From contig CAKUEV010000145.1 in NCBI GenBank assembly GCA_934646845.1, forward strand, positions 1 through 5,213: a stretch of DNA of 5,213 nt, written 5' to 3'. This document shows positions 1-5,213 of this stretch, piece by piece. The number at the start of each line of letters is the position of its first letter. Position 1 is the stretch's first letter. Below the pieces are notes generated by a model. It saw only the letters and a program-made list of their open reading frames with translations, was not told the DNA's origin and made no database searches. Position numbers and translations under genes: made by a program. The stretch is from an uncultured Slackia sp. (GTDB taxonomy: Bacteria; Actinomycetota; Coriobacteriia; Coriobacteriales; Eggerthellaceae).

Positions 1-711
1 ACGTATATGCGTGGCATTCGATGCGTACAGGTTCCCACCTCGCTTTTGGCGTGCGTCGATTCATCGGTCGGCGGCAAAACGGCCGTCGATTTGCCTGAGG
101 GCAAAAACCTCGTCGGCGCGTTCTTTCAGCCCGACGCCGCGCTCATCGACACCTCGCTTCTTGCCACGCTCCCCGAGCATTTCTTCATTGATGGATGCGG
201 CGAGGTTTTGAAGTATGGCGTCATTTTCGATAGGGAATTGTTCGCGCAGCTCGAAGCGTGCTCTGCGGGCGATATTCGATTGGCCGAAGTTATTACCCGC
301 TGCGTCGAGCTGAAACGCGACGTGGTTGTTGCCGATGAAAAGGAAGCGGGCGCGCGACAGCTTCTCAACTACGGGCATACCTTGGGGCATGCGATCGAGA
401 AGCTGTCGAATTTCACCGTAACGCACGGTTTCGCCGTCGCGTGCGGCATGGTGCTCGTTGCGAAGGCGAGCGTTGCGCGCGGGTGGCTTCCTGCCATCGA
501 TGCTGCAAAAATTGAGTCGACCGTGCGCGCGTGGGGGCTTCTTGCCGAAACCGACGAACCTGCGCAGGCAATTTATGAGGCTGCGCTTGCCGACAAGAAG
601 CGCCACGGTTCTTCGATGAACGTCGTCGTGGCAAGCGAAATCGGCGCGGCTCGCATTGAAACTATGGAACTCGACGATTTCTGCGCGTTCGTGCATGATG
701 CATGCGCATAG
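1..711 (+). CDS. aroB: 3-dehydroquinate synthase, C-terminal two thirds (5' end cut by window)
   Basis: Converts DAHP to 3-dehydroquinate, the second shikimate-pathway step, as a cytosolic NAD- and divalent-metal-dependent enzyme. The frame is open to the window edge and reads TYMRGIRCVQVPTSLLACVD, which aligns with the interior of known AroB proteins (RGVRFIQVPTTLL in E. coli), so the ATG at base 7 is an internal Met and not the start. Roughly 120 N-terminal residues, including most of the NAD-binding domain, are missing. Visible motifs, counting that Met as 1, are DSSVGGKTAVD (18-28), KNLVGAFFQP (33-42), GCGEVLKYG (63-71), LNYGHTLGHAIE (120-131) and THGFAVACGM (139-148). By family knowledge E66, H124 and H140 are the expected metal ligands, and K197/K198 in DKKRHG lie in the conserved C-terminal lysine motif. 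The reading frame is intact to the TAG stop. The next gene, aroC, starts 88 bp downstream. Confidence 0.96.
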   Translation, partial: TYMRGIRCVQVPTSLLACVDSSVGGKTAVDLPEGKNLVGAFFQPDAALIDTSLLATLPEHFFIDGCGEVLKYGVIFDRELFAQLEACSAGDIRLAEVITRCVELKRDVVVADEKEAGARQLLNYGHTLGHAIEKLSNFTVTHGFAVACGMVLVAKASVARGWLPAIDAAKIESTVRAWGLLAETDEPAQAIYEAALADKKRHGSSMNVVVASEIGAARIETMELDDFCAFVHDACA

Positions 712-719
712 CGCCCCAA

Positions 720-750
720 ACCTGTAATACGCTACGAGCGTTTAACAGGT
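720..750. repeat. Imperfect dyad / hairpin in the aroB-aroC gap
   Basis: ACCTGT (720-725) is the exact reverse complement of ACAGGT (745-750), and ACGCT (729-733) is the exact reverse complement of AGCGT (737-741). The inner arms enclose a 3-nt loop, and the two stems are joined by a short region with an A-A and a T-T mismatch flanking one A-T pair. As RNA this gives a 31-nt hairpin; as DNA it is a palindrome centred near 735. No T-run follows, so it is not a canonical intrinsic terminator. It could be an operator, an mRNA-processing or stability element, or chance. The rest of the 88-bp gap shows only the aroC ribosome binding site. Confidence 0.5.
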
Positions 751-783
751 CCAAGTGGAACAATGTGCCAAATGGCAATACGA

Positions 784-791
784 TAGGAAGG
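784..791 (+). promoter_or_regulatory. Ribosome binding site of aroC
   Basis: TAGGAAGG ends 8 nt before the ATG at 800. It supports that ATG over the in-frame GTG at 755, which would add 15 residues with no resemblance to an AroC N-terminus. Confidence 0.75.
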
Positions 792-799
792 CGGGGCGC

Positions 800-1891
800 A
801 TGGCTTCGCGCATTGGAAAAAATATCAGCGTATCCATCTTCGGACAAAGCCATTCCGCCGGAATCGGCTGCGTGGTCGAGGGCATTCCTGCTGGAAAGAA
901 GATTGATCTTGACGAGCTTCAGGCGTTTCTTTCACGTCGTGCGCCAGGTGGCATGCCATGGTCGACTCCACGCAAAGAGGCTGATCTTCCCGAGTTTTTG
1001 GGCGGCTTGGTCAATGGCGTCACGTGTGGCGCGCCTCTTGCGGCCCTTATCCGCAACACCAATACGAAAAGCTCCGATTATGACGAACTTCGTCGCGTGC
1101 CTCGTCCGGGTCATGCCGATTACGTTGCCAACGTGAAATTCCGCGGTGCCCAAGACGTTTCGGGTGGCGGCCATTTCTCTGGAAGACTCACCGCGCCGCT
1201 GTGCATTGCGGGCGGCATCGCGATTCAGCTGCTGCGTGAGGAGGGCATCGAGGTCGGCGCGCATATCGCGCGCATTGCCGGCATCGCCGATGATGCGTTC
1301 GCGCTTCATGGTCTCACGTCTGCCGATGTTCATGTGGCGCATGCCAAAACGTTCCCCGTTCTCGACGACGCTCAAGGCGAGCGCATGATTGCCGCTATCG
1401 CCGAAGCGCGCGAGACTGGCGATAGCGTTGGCGGAATCGTCGAATGCGCGGCTGTCGGCATGCCTGCTGGTGTTGGCGAGCCGATGTTCGATGGCGTCGA
1501 AAATGCCGTCGCCCGTATACTCTTCGGCATTCCTGCCGTGAAAGGCGTCGAATTCGGCCGCGGCTTCGACGTTGCCGACGTGCGCGGCAGCGAGAATAAC
1601 GACGGCATGCGCATGCAGAACGGCCATGTCGTGTTTGAATCAAATAACGCGGGCGGCGCGAACGGCGGCATTACGACCGGCGAGCCCGTGGTCGTGCGTT
1701 GCGCGTTCAAACCTACGCCGTCTATTTCGTGCGCCCAGCACAGCGTCGATATGCAGGCTGGCGCAAACGAAGAATTGTCCGTGCATGGTCGCCATGACCC
1801 CTGCGTCGTTGTGCGCGCCGTGCCCGTCGTTGAGGCGGCGGTCGCACTTGCCCTGTACGATTTGCTTTTGGAATCGAGGATGGATTCATGA
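800..1891 (+). CDS. aroC: Chorismate synthase
   Basis: Catalyses the last common step, EPSP to chorismate, using reduced FMN that is not consumed. The 363-residue product matches the family's usual length of about 360-390. The start at 800 is chosen because a good ribosome binding site precedes it and MASRIGKNISVSIFGQSH aligns with known AroC N-termini. Motifs seen are FGQSHSAGIG (14-23), RRAPGG (46-51), STPRKEAD (55-62), RPGHADY (102-108), GGGHFSGRLTA (122-132), GSENNDGMRM (263-272), NNAGGANGGITTGEP (282-296), FKPTPSI (303-309) and GRHDPCVVVRAVPVVEAA (330-347). From family knowledge, H18 and H105 are the expected catalytic histidines and D333 the conserved C-terminal aspartate. The first motif reads GQSHS where most members have GESHG or GTSHG. 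GGGHFSGRLTA resembles clostridial enzymes, whereas proteobacterial ones typically have GGGRSSARETA. The stop overlaps the pheA start by four bases, which implies translational coupling. Confidence 0.97.
   Translation: MASRIGKNISVSIFGQSHSAGIGCVVEGIPAGKKIDLDELQAFLSRRAPGGMPWSTPRKEADLPEFLGGLVNGVTCGAPLAALIRNTNTKSSDYDELRRVPRPGHADYVANVKFRGAQDVSGGGHFSGRLTAPLCIAGGIAIQLLREEGIEVGAHIARIAGIADDAFALHGLTSADVHVAHAKTFPVLDDAQGERMIAAIAEARETGDSVGGIVECAAVGMPAGVGEPMFDGVENAVARILFGIPAVKGVEFGRGFDVADVRGSENNDGMRMQNGHVVFESNNAGGANGGITTGEPVVVRCAFKPTPSISCAQHSVDMQAGANEELSVHGRHDPCVVVRAVPVVEAAVALALYDLLLESRMDS
1876..1880 (+). promoter_or_regulatory. Ribosome binding site of pheA inside aroC
   Basis: GAGGA ends 7 nt before the pheA ATG at 1888 and lies within the last codons of aroC. 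With the ATGA overlap it fits coupled translation of the two genes. Confidence 0.6.
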
Positions 1892-3060
1892 TCTCGCCAG
1901 AATCGAAAACGACGCCCGTTGTTGACCTCGCCGTTTCGCGCGCGCGTATCGACGAAATAGATGCCCAAATCATCGATTTGTTCGAGCGTCGTATGCATAT
2001 TGCCGCCGATGTTGCCGCGTACAAGCGAGCAACGGGCAAGGCTGTGCTCGACAAAGAGCGCGAAGCGGCCAAAATCGACAAGGCGACCGAACTTGCGAGC
2101 GATGAGCTCAAGAAATTCATTCCGCCCCTGTTCAGCATGATGATGGAAATGAGCCGCGCATACCAGCATTCGCTGCTCGATGATGGTTCTGAAAGCGCGG
2201 TGCCCGCCGAGATTTCCGCCTTCGCCGAACTTCCTGCAGGCGCGCGCGTGGCTGTTCAGGGTGTTGAGGGCGCTTACCAGCACATTGCATGCTGCGAGCT
2301 TTTCGATAGCCCCGATATTGCTTTCGTGCCTACGTTCGACGCCGTGGCCGATGCGGTGGAAAGCGAATGCGTGGCATATGGCATTCTGCCGCTTGAGAAT
2401 TCAACGGCGGGCACGGTCGATCGCGTGTATGACCTCCTGTACAAACGCGGTTTATACATCGCGCGCGCCATTACGTTGCGCATCAATCACGATTTGCTGG
2501 CGAAGCCCGGTGTTGGAATTCCTGACATCGCCGAGGTCTTCTCCCATGAGCAGGCGTTGCGCCAGTGCACCGATTTCATCGCGCAAATGCCCAACGAGGT
2601 AACCTCGACCGCATGTCGCAATACGGCGATGGCTGCAAGCATGGTTGCGAACAGCGAGCGCGACGATGTGGCTGCGATTTCTTCGTCTGCCTGCGCCGAG
2701 CTGTATGGCCTCAACGTGCTCGAGCATGCCATTCAGGACGAAAGTGATAACTTCACGCGCTTCATCTGCGTAGCGAAGCGCCCCCAGCTTGTAGGCGCGC
2801 CTGAGCGCAGCTCGCTTTTGCTCATCACCCCGCATGAGGCGGGTGCGCTTTTCCGCGTGCTTTCCCGCATTGCGGCGCTCGGCGTGAACATGGTTAAGCT
2901 CGAAAGCCGTCCTATTCCCGGCAGCGAGTTCGAGTTCATGTTCTATGTCGATATCGAATGCACGCCGAACGATGCGGCGTTTGCCGAAGTTGTTGCGCAA
3001 ATTGCCCCGCTCTGCGATTCGCTTGCATATCTCGGCAGCTATGCGGAGGTGTCGGCGTAA
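1888..3060 (+). CDS. pheA: Bifunctional chorismate mutase / prephenate dehydratase with ACT domain (P-protein)
   Basis: Turns chorismate into prephenate and then phenylpyruvate, the committed route to phenylalanine. The 390 residues show three domains. Residues about 12-97 are an AroQ-type chorismate mutase: by alignment to the E. coli enzyme the active-site set is present as R18, R34, K46, D55, R58, E59, S89 and Q93. Residues about 118-300 are prephenate dehydratase, with GVEGAY (125-130), PLENSTAGTV (168-177) and DNFTRF (287-292), where T290 corresponds to the catalytic Thr of the TRF motif. Residues about 306-390 are an ACT domain with HEAGALF (316-322) and KLESRP (337-342). These match the GAL and ESRP motifs that bind phenylalanine in relatives, so allosteric feedback inhibition by Phe is expected. 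The start overlaps the end of aroC (ATGA). All domains look intact. Gln131 follows GAY where many homologues have Ser. Confidence 0.96.
   Translation: MISPESKTTPVVDLAVSRARIDEIDAQIIDLFERRMHIAADVAAYKRATGKAVLDKEREAAKIDKATELASDELKKFIPPLFSMMMEMSRAYQHSLLDDGSESAVPAEISAFAELPAGARVAVQGVEGAYQHIACCELFDSPDIAFVPTFDAVADAVESECVAYGILPLENSTAGTVDRVYDLLYKRGLYIARAITLRINHDLLAKPGVGIPDIAEVFSHEQALRQCTDFIAQMPNEVTSTACRNTAMAASMVANSERDDVAAISSSACAELYGLNVLEHAIQDESDNFTRFICVAKRPQLVGAPERSSLLLITPHEAGALFRVLSRIAALGVNMVKLESRPIPGSEFEFMFYVDIECTPNDAAFAEVVAQIAPLCDSLAYLGSYAEVSA
3045..3050 (+). promoter_or_regulatory. Strong Shine-Dalgarno-like site at the 3' end of pheA
   Basis: GGAGGT is a perfect match to the anti-Shine-Dalgarno core. 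It ends 10 nt before an ATG that directly follows the pheA stop (TAAATG). It also encodes Glu-Val within pheA, so it may be coincidental. Confidence 0.35.
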
Positions 3061-3108
3061 ATGAACGATGCGATTCTTGCTATAAGGCTGGGCCGATACG
3101 CGTTTTGA
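3061..3108 (+). CDS. Possible 15-residue peptide ORF after pheA (putative leader)
   Basis: The ATG sits immediately after the pheA TAA and reads MNDAILAIRLGRYAF before a TGA. A GGAGGT site lies at suitable, slightly long spacing, so translation by ribosomes finishing pheA is plausible. The peptide ends in Arg-Tyr-Ala-Phe, and a perfect 11-bp inverted repeat begins at the very next base. That arrangement resembles a leader peptide placed against an RNA hairpin. However, it has only one Tyr and one Phe, there is no T-run terminator, and an ORF this short occurs easily by chance. I do not recognise the peptide. Existence and role are inference. Confidence 0.25.
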   Translation: MNDAILAIRLGRYAF

Positions 3109-3143
3109 CGCCCGCGCGGATTCACTCGGCTCCCGCGCGGGCG
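3109..3143. repeat. Perfect 11-bp GC-rich inverted repeat (twin CCGCGCGG palindromes)
   Basis: CGCCCGCGCGG (3109-3119) is the exact reverse complement of CCGCGCGGGCG (3133-3143), with a 13-nt loop. Each arm contains CCGCGCGG, itself a palindrome, at 3112-3119 and 3133-3140, exactly 21 bp apart. As RNA it would form a very stable stem in the 155-bp pheA-aroEK gap. As DNA it could be two operator half-sites on the same helical face. No T-run follows the stem on either strand, so a classical intrinsic terminator is not supported. Two smaller 5-bp stems follow, GGCGA/TCGCC (3147-3162) and GCGCC/GGCGC (3183-3198). The rest of the gap shows only the aroEK ribosome binding site and no convincing promoter. 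Confidence 0.6.
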
Positions 3144-3204
3144 CGTGGCGATGCGTCTCGCCGCCGATCGTCTTGAAAGTTCGCGCCTGGTATGGCGCAA
3201 AAAT

Positions 3205-3210
3205 AAGGAG
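3205..3210 (+). promoter_or_regulatory. Ribosome binding site of the aroE-aroK fusion
   Basis: AAGGAG ends 5 nt before the ATG at 3216. It fixes the start and shows that this gene has its own strong translation signal, separate from pheA. Confidence 0.8.
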
Positions 3211-3215
3211 TACGT

Positions 3216-4493
3216 ATGGCTGCCTCTCAAACGAAACCGGTATATGGATTGCTCGGTCGAAAGCTCGGCCACAGCTACTCGCCGCGCATTCACGCGATGC
3301 TGAGCGATTATGAATATCGTTTGCATGAAGTCGAACCCGACGACGTTGCCGCCTTCATTCGTGAGGGTGATTTCGCGGGTCTGAATGTGACGATGCCCTA
3401 TAAAGAAACCGTCATGGGCCTCTGCGACAAACTCACCGATGCTGCCAAGAAAATCGGAAACGTGAACACCGTCGTTCGCCGCGAAGACGGCACGTTGCTT
3501 GGCGACAATACCGACTACTACGGATTCTCGCATCTGCTCAACGTGGGCCACATGAATGTGACCGACCGAAAGGTTGTTGTGCTCGGCACGGGCGGCGCGG
3601 CGAAAACCGTGCATGCCGTGCTTACCGATCGCGGCGCGTCCGAGGTCGTGATGGTGTCGCGTACGGGCGAGAACAACTACGAAAACATCGCGCAGCACTA
3701 TGATGCTCGCTTCATCGTGAACACCACGCCTGTGGGCATGTTCCCCAACTGCCCCGATGCGCCTATCGACCTTGAACCCTTTGCCCGCACGGGCGAGCTG
3801 CGCGAGGGCCGCGCCGACGGTTTGTTCGGCGTGATTGACGTGGTGTACAACCCCGCCCGAACGGGCCTTATGCTTCAAGCCGAAAAACTTGGCGTTCCTC
3901 ATATCAGCGGTCTGCCGATGCTCGTTGCCCAAGCGAAGGCCGCAAGCGAGCTTTGGCAGCATAAGCAGATCGATAATGCCGTCGTGAGCGATATTGTCGA
4001 GAAAATAACCTTTGAAGAGGGCAATATCGTGATTATCGGCATGCCTTCGGGCGGCAAGAGCACCATCGGCTCGCTGCTCGCCAAACAACTCGGCCGCGAA
4101 TTCATCGATATCGATAACCTCATTCCTGCGGCGGCCGGCAAGTCTATCGCAGATATTTTCGCAGAAGACGGCGAAGAGGCGTTTCGCGCCATCGAGACGC
4201 AGGTCACGGGCGATGTGTGCAAACGTAGCGGCCTCGTTATCGCGTGCGGCGGCGGCGTTGTTACCAAGGCGCGCAATTACGATTTGCTGCACCAGAACGG
4301 CATTATTTTGCTCTTGAAGCGCCCGCTCGAGCTGCTTGTGTCCGACGGTCGCCCCATGTCTATCACGAAGGGCATCCCCGCTCTTGCGCGAGACCGCGGC
4401 CCGAAATATGACGCCTGGGGCGATATCGTGGTTTCCAACGATGCCGATCCGATGATTGTCGTTGGCCGCGCTTTGGAGAAACTGCAGAAGTAA
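3216..4493 (+). CDS. Fused shikimate dehydrogenase - shikimate kinase
   Basis: One 425-residue chain carries consecutive steps: NADPH-dependent reduction of 3-dehydroshikimate to shikimate, then ATP-dependent 3-phosphorylation. Residues about 7-265 are AroE-like, with LGHSYSPRIH (17-26; S20 and S22 expected to bind substrate), NVTMPYKE (57-64; K63 the expected catalytic Lys), GNVNTV (81-86), GDNTDYYGF (96-104; D100 the expected catalytic Asp), the Rossmann loop GTGGAAK (124-130), VSRT (147-150), NTTPVGMFPN (169-178) and GLPMLVAQAKAASELW (232-247). Residues about 270-425 are AroK-like, with Walker A GMPSGGKST (275-283), FIDIDNLI (296-303), an FRxxE motif (323-327), ACGGGVV (343-349), KRP (368-370), lid-region GRPM (378-381) and RDRGPKY (392-398). 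Both active-site sets look complete. The linker is very short, since the last dehydrogenase helix runs almost directly into the first kinase strand. I see no internal ribosome binding site or stop. A separate aroE plus aroK is the common bacterial state. Confidence 0.95.
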   Translation: MAASQTKPVYGLLGRKLGHSYSPRIHAMLSDYEYRLHEVEPDDVAAFIREGDFAGLNVTMPYKETVMGLCDKLTDAAKKIGNVNTVVRREDGTLLGDNTDYYGFSHLLNVGHMNVTDRKVVVLGTGGAAKTVHAVLTDRGASEVVMVSRTGENNYENIAQHYDARFIVNTTPVGMFPNCPDAPIDLEPFARTGELREGRADGLFGVIDVVYNPARTGLMLQAEKLGVPHISGLPMLVAQAKAASELWQHKQIDNAVVSDIVEKITFEEGNIVIIGMPSGGKSTIGSLLAKQLGREFIDIDNLIPAAAGKSIADIFAEDGEEAFRAIETQVTGDVCKRSGLVIACGGGVVTKARNYDLLHQNGIILLLKRPLELLVSDGRPMSITKGIPALARDRGPKYDAWGDIVVSNDADPMIVVGRALEKLQK

Positions 4494-4536
4494 TCTAACC
4501 GCTGAGCAAACCTACTGGAGCGACAGATCAAACAGC

Positions 4537-4542
4537 AAAGGA
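4537..4542 (+). promoter_or_regulatory. Ribosome binding site of aroQ
   Basis: AAAGGA ends 6 nt before the ATG at 4549. It selects that start over the in-frame ATG at 4456, which lies inside the kinase domain of the upstream gene. The rest of the 55-bp gap shows nothing notable. Confidence 0.75.
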
Positions 4543-4548
4543 AGAACT

Positions 4549-4983
4549 ATGAGATTTCTTGTGATGAACGGGCCGAACATCAACATGCTTGGCGTTCGCG
4601 AGCCCGATATCTACGGAAAGCAAGACTTTAAGACGCTGTGCCAGCTTGTGCGCGATACCGCGGCCGAGCTGGGCGATGATGTCGAACTCTTCCAGAGCAA
4701 CCACGAAGGCGCGCTCGTCGATCGCATTCAGGAAGCATTTGGAAAGACCGACGCCATTGTCATTAACCCTGCGGCCTATACGCATACCTCGGTCGCTTTG
4801 CTTGACGCGCTAAAGGCGGTCGGCATTCCGTATGTCGAGGTGCATATTTCCGATGTGACGAAGCGCGAGGATTTCCGCCAGGTTTCCTTCGTGCGTCAGG
4901 CTGCGCTCAAGACGATAATGGGGCAGGGTATTGAAGGTTATCGGCAGGCTATGCTGTTTTTGCACGACTATCTTGCGAAATAG
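4549..4983 (+). CDS. aroQ: Type II 3-dehydroquinate dehydratase
   Basis: Dehydrates 3-dehydroquinate to 3-dehydroshikimate, the third pathway step, supplying the substrate of the fused enzyme encoded just upstream. The 144-residue length is typical of the small type II family, which forms dodecamers and is unrelated to the Schiff-base type I enzyme AroD. Motifs are NGPNINMLGVREPDIYG (7-23), FQSNHEG (48-54), INPAAYTHTS (72-81), VEVHISDVTKREDFR (96-110) and a C-terminal GQGIEGY (125-131). By comparison with characterised members, R17 and Y22 should be the flexible-loop catalytic pair, N73 and H99 active-site residues, and R110 a substrate contact. NPAAYTHT replaces the common NPGAYTHT or NPGGYTHT, a mild change. 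The symbol aroQ is also used for one class of chorismate mutase; here it means the dehydratase. No terminator is seen after the stop. Confidence 0.97.
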   Translation: MRFLVMNGPNINMLGVREPDIYGKQDFKTLCQLVRDTAAELGDDVELFQSNHEGALVDRIQEAFGKTDAIVINPAAYTHTSVALLDALKAVGIPYVEVHISDVTKREDFRQVSFVRQAALKTIMGQGIEGYRQAMLFLHDYLAK

Positions 4984-5001
4984 TGTATGGCTAGCTAAAA
5001 T
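4973..5001 (+). promoter_or_regulatory. Candidate sigma-70-type promoter for secG
   Basis: TTGCGA (4973-4978, four of six consensus bases) is followed after exactly 17 nt by TAAAAT (4996-5001, five of six). Transcription would begin near 5008, giving a 5' leader of about 40 nt before secG. The -35 box lies in the last codons of aroQ. It is the best promoter-like pair I found in the window, but only by eye. Confidence 0.4.
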
Positions 5002-5029
5002 ATTCAGGTTGCAATTTTCTGACCCCTAT

Positions 5030-5036
5030 AAAGGAG
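5030..5036 (+). promoter_or_regulatory. Ribosome binding site of secG
   Basis: AAAGGAG ends 9 nt before a GTG at 5046. It supports GTG as the secG start, since no in-frame ATG lies at a suitable position and the protein aligns from this residue. Confidence 0.7.
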
Positions 5037-5045
5037 AACGTCAAC

Positions 5046-5213
5046 GTGAATCCGTTGCTTATTTTGGTTCTTATCGTCTGGGCCGTATCTGGTGTTGGCC
5101 TTATCGTGTTCGTCCTGCTGCACTCTGGCAAGGGCACCGGCGTTTCTGACATGATCGCCAGCTCGCTGTATTCTACTCAGACCGGCACGAATATCATCGA
5201 AAAGAATCTTGAC
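5046..5213 (+). CDS. secG: Preprotein translocase subunit SecG (3' end cut by window)
   Basis: Small integral membrane subunit of the SecYEG channel that assists protein export across the cytoplasmic membrane. The first 56 residues are present, beginning at GTG (read as Met) with MNPLLILVLIVWAVSGVG. Residues about 3-25 form the first hydrophobic transmembrane segment. LLHSGKGTGVSDM (24-36) is the conserved polar loop motif, where related proteins have LLHxGKGGGLS. The visible end, NIIEKNLD (49-56), matches the EKNLDR start of the second membrane segment in actinobacterial SecG proteins. Full-length SecG is usually about 70-85 residues, so roughly 20 are missing. It is unrelated in function to the aromatic genes and probably has its own promoter at 4973-5001, although no terminator separates it from aroQ. 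The call rests on motif recognition over a short span. Confidence 0.88.
   Translation, partial: MNPLLILVLIVWAVSGVGLIVFVLLHSGKGTGVSDMIASSLYSTQTGTNIIEKNLD

Noticed and set aside
7..9. ATG as the start of aroB
   Set aside because: The frame is open upstream and the residues around it (TYMRGI) align with the interior of AroB. An N-terminal domain is still needed, so the gene is cut by the window edge.
61..696. 211-codon open frame on the - strand opposite aroB
   Set aside because: The + strand shows full AroB motifs; the antisense product resembles nothing I know.
755..799. GTG-initiated 15-residue extension of AroC
   Set aside because: The added residues do not resemble AroC, and a better ribosome binding site precedes the ATG at 800.
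1372..2283. 303-codon open frame on the - strand across aroC and pheA
   Set aside because: It spans the junction of two well-supported + strand genes, has no recognisable motifs, and is a codon-bias shadow.
3109..3143. Intrinsic terminator after pheA
   Set aside because: The stem is strong, but GCGTGG follows it on the + strand and no T-run follows on the - strand, so the terminator signature is incomplete.
3173..3201. TTGAAA as the -35 box of an aroE-aroK promoter
   Set aside because: At 17 nt spacing the -10 position reads CGCAAA, and the nearby TATGGC lies only 12 nt away. Neither is convincing.
3039..4292. 417-codon open frame on the - strand opposite the aroE-aroK fusion
   Set aside because: The translation is rich in His, Arg and Ala with no recognisable domain, and the + strand has complete conserved motifs throughout. 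Long antisense frames are expected in GC-rich codon-biased genes.
4456..4548. 31-residue N-terminal extension of AroQ from ATG 4456
   Set aside because: It overlaps the kinase coding region, and the family's N-terminus matches the ATG at 4549, which has a clear ribosome binding site.
5009..5032. TTGCAA ... TATAAA as a promoter for secG
   Set aside because: The spacer is only 12 nt, too short for a sigma-70-type promoter, and TATAAA merges into the ribosome binding site.

Overview
The window holds a compact aromatic amino acid biosynthesis cluster, entirely on the + strand, followed by the start of a housekeeping secretion gene. In order it contains aroB (3-dehydroquinate synthase, 5' end outside the window), aroC (chorismate synthase), pheA (chorismate mutase fused to prephenate dehydratase and an ACT domain), a fused aroE-aroK gene (shikimate dehydrogenase plus shikimate kinase in one chain), aroQ (type II 3-dehydroquinate dehydratase) and secG (3' end outside the window). 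No mobile elements, CRISPR arrays, rRNA or tRNA genes were found.

The sequence is moderately GC-rich, with clear purine-rich ribosome binding sites. AroC, PheA and AroE have motif variants I associate with Clostridia-like relatives (for example GGGHFSGRLTA in AroC), while SecG has the actinobacterial-looking LLHSGKGTG...EKNLD pattern. Together these suggest a Coriobacteriia (Eggerthellaceae-like) actinobacterium. This is inference from motif memory, not from a search.

In pathway terms the cluster covers step 2 (AroB), step 3 (AroQ), steps 4 and 5 (the AroE-AroK fusion), step 7 (AroC) and the committed branch from chorismate to phenylpyruvate (PheA). DAHP synthase (step 1) and EPSP synthase AroA (step 6) are not in the window and must lie upstream or elsewhere. 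aroC and pheA overlap by four bases (ATGA) and are probably translationally coupled. The remaining gaps are 88, 155, 55 and 62 bp, and none contains a convincing intrinsic terminator (a stem followed by a T-run), so read-through along the cluster is plausible.

Two gaps hold structure that the genes do not explain. The aroB-aroC gap has a 31-nt dyad. The pheA-aroEK gap has a possible 15-codon ORF with a strong Shine-Dalgarno, followed at once by a perfect 11-bp GC-rich inverted repeat built from two CCGCGCGG palindromes spaced 21 bp apart. A candidate sigma-70-type promoter for secG overlaps the end of aroQ. Overall this is ordinary core metabolism with an uncommon enzyme fusion and some possibly regulatory intergenic structure. 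I see no sign of a wholly new system.
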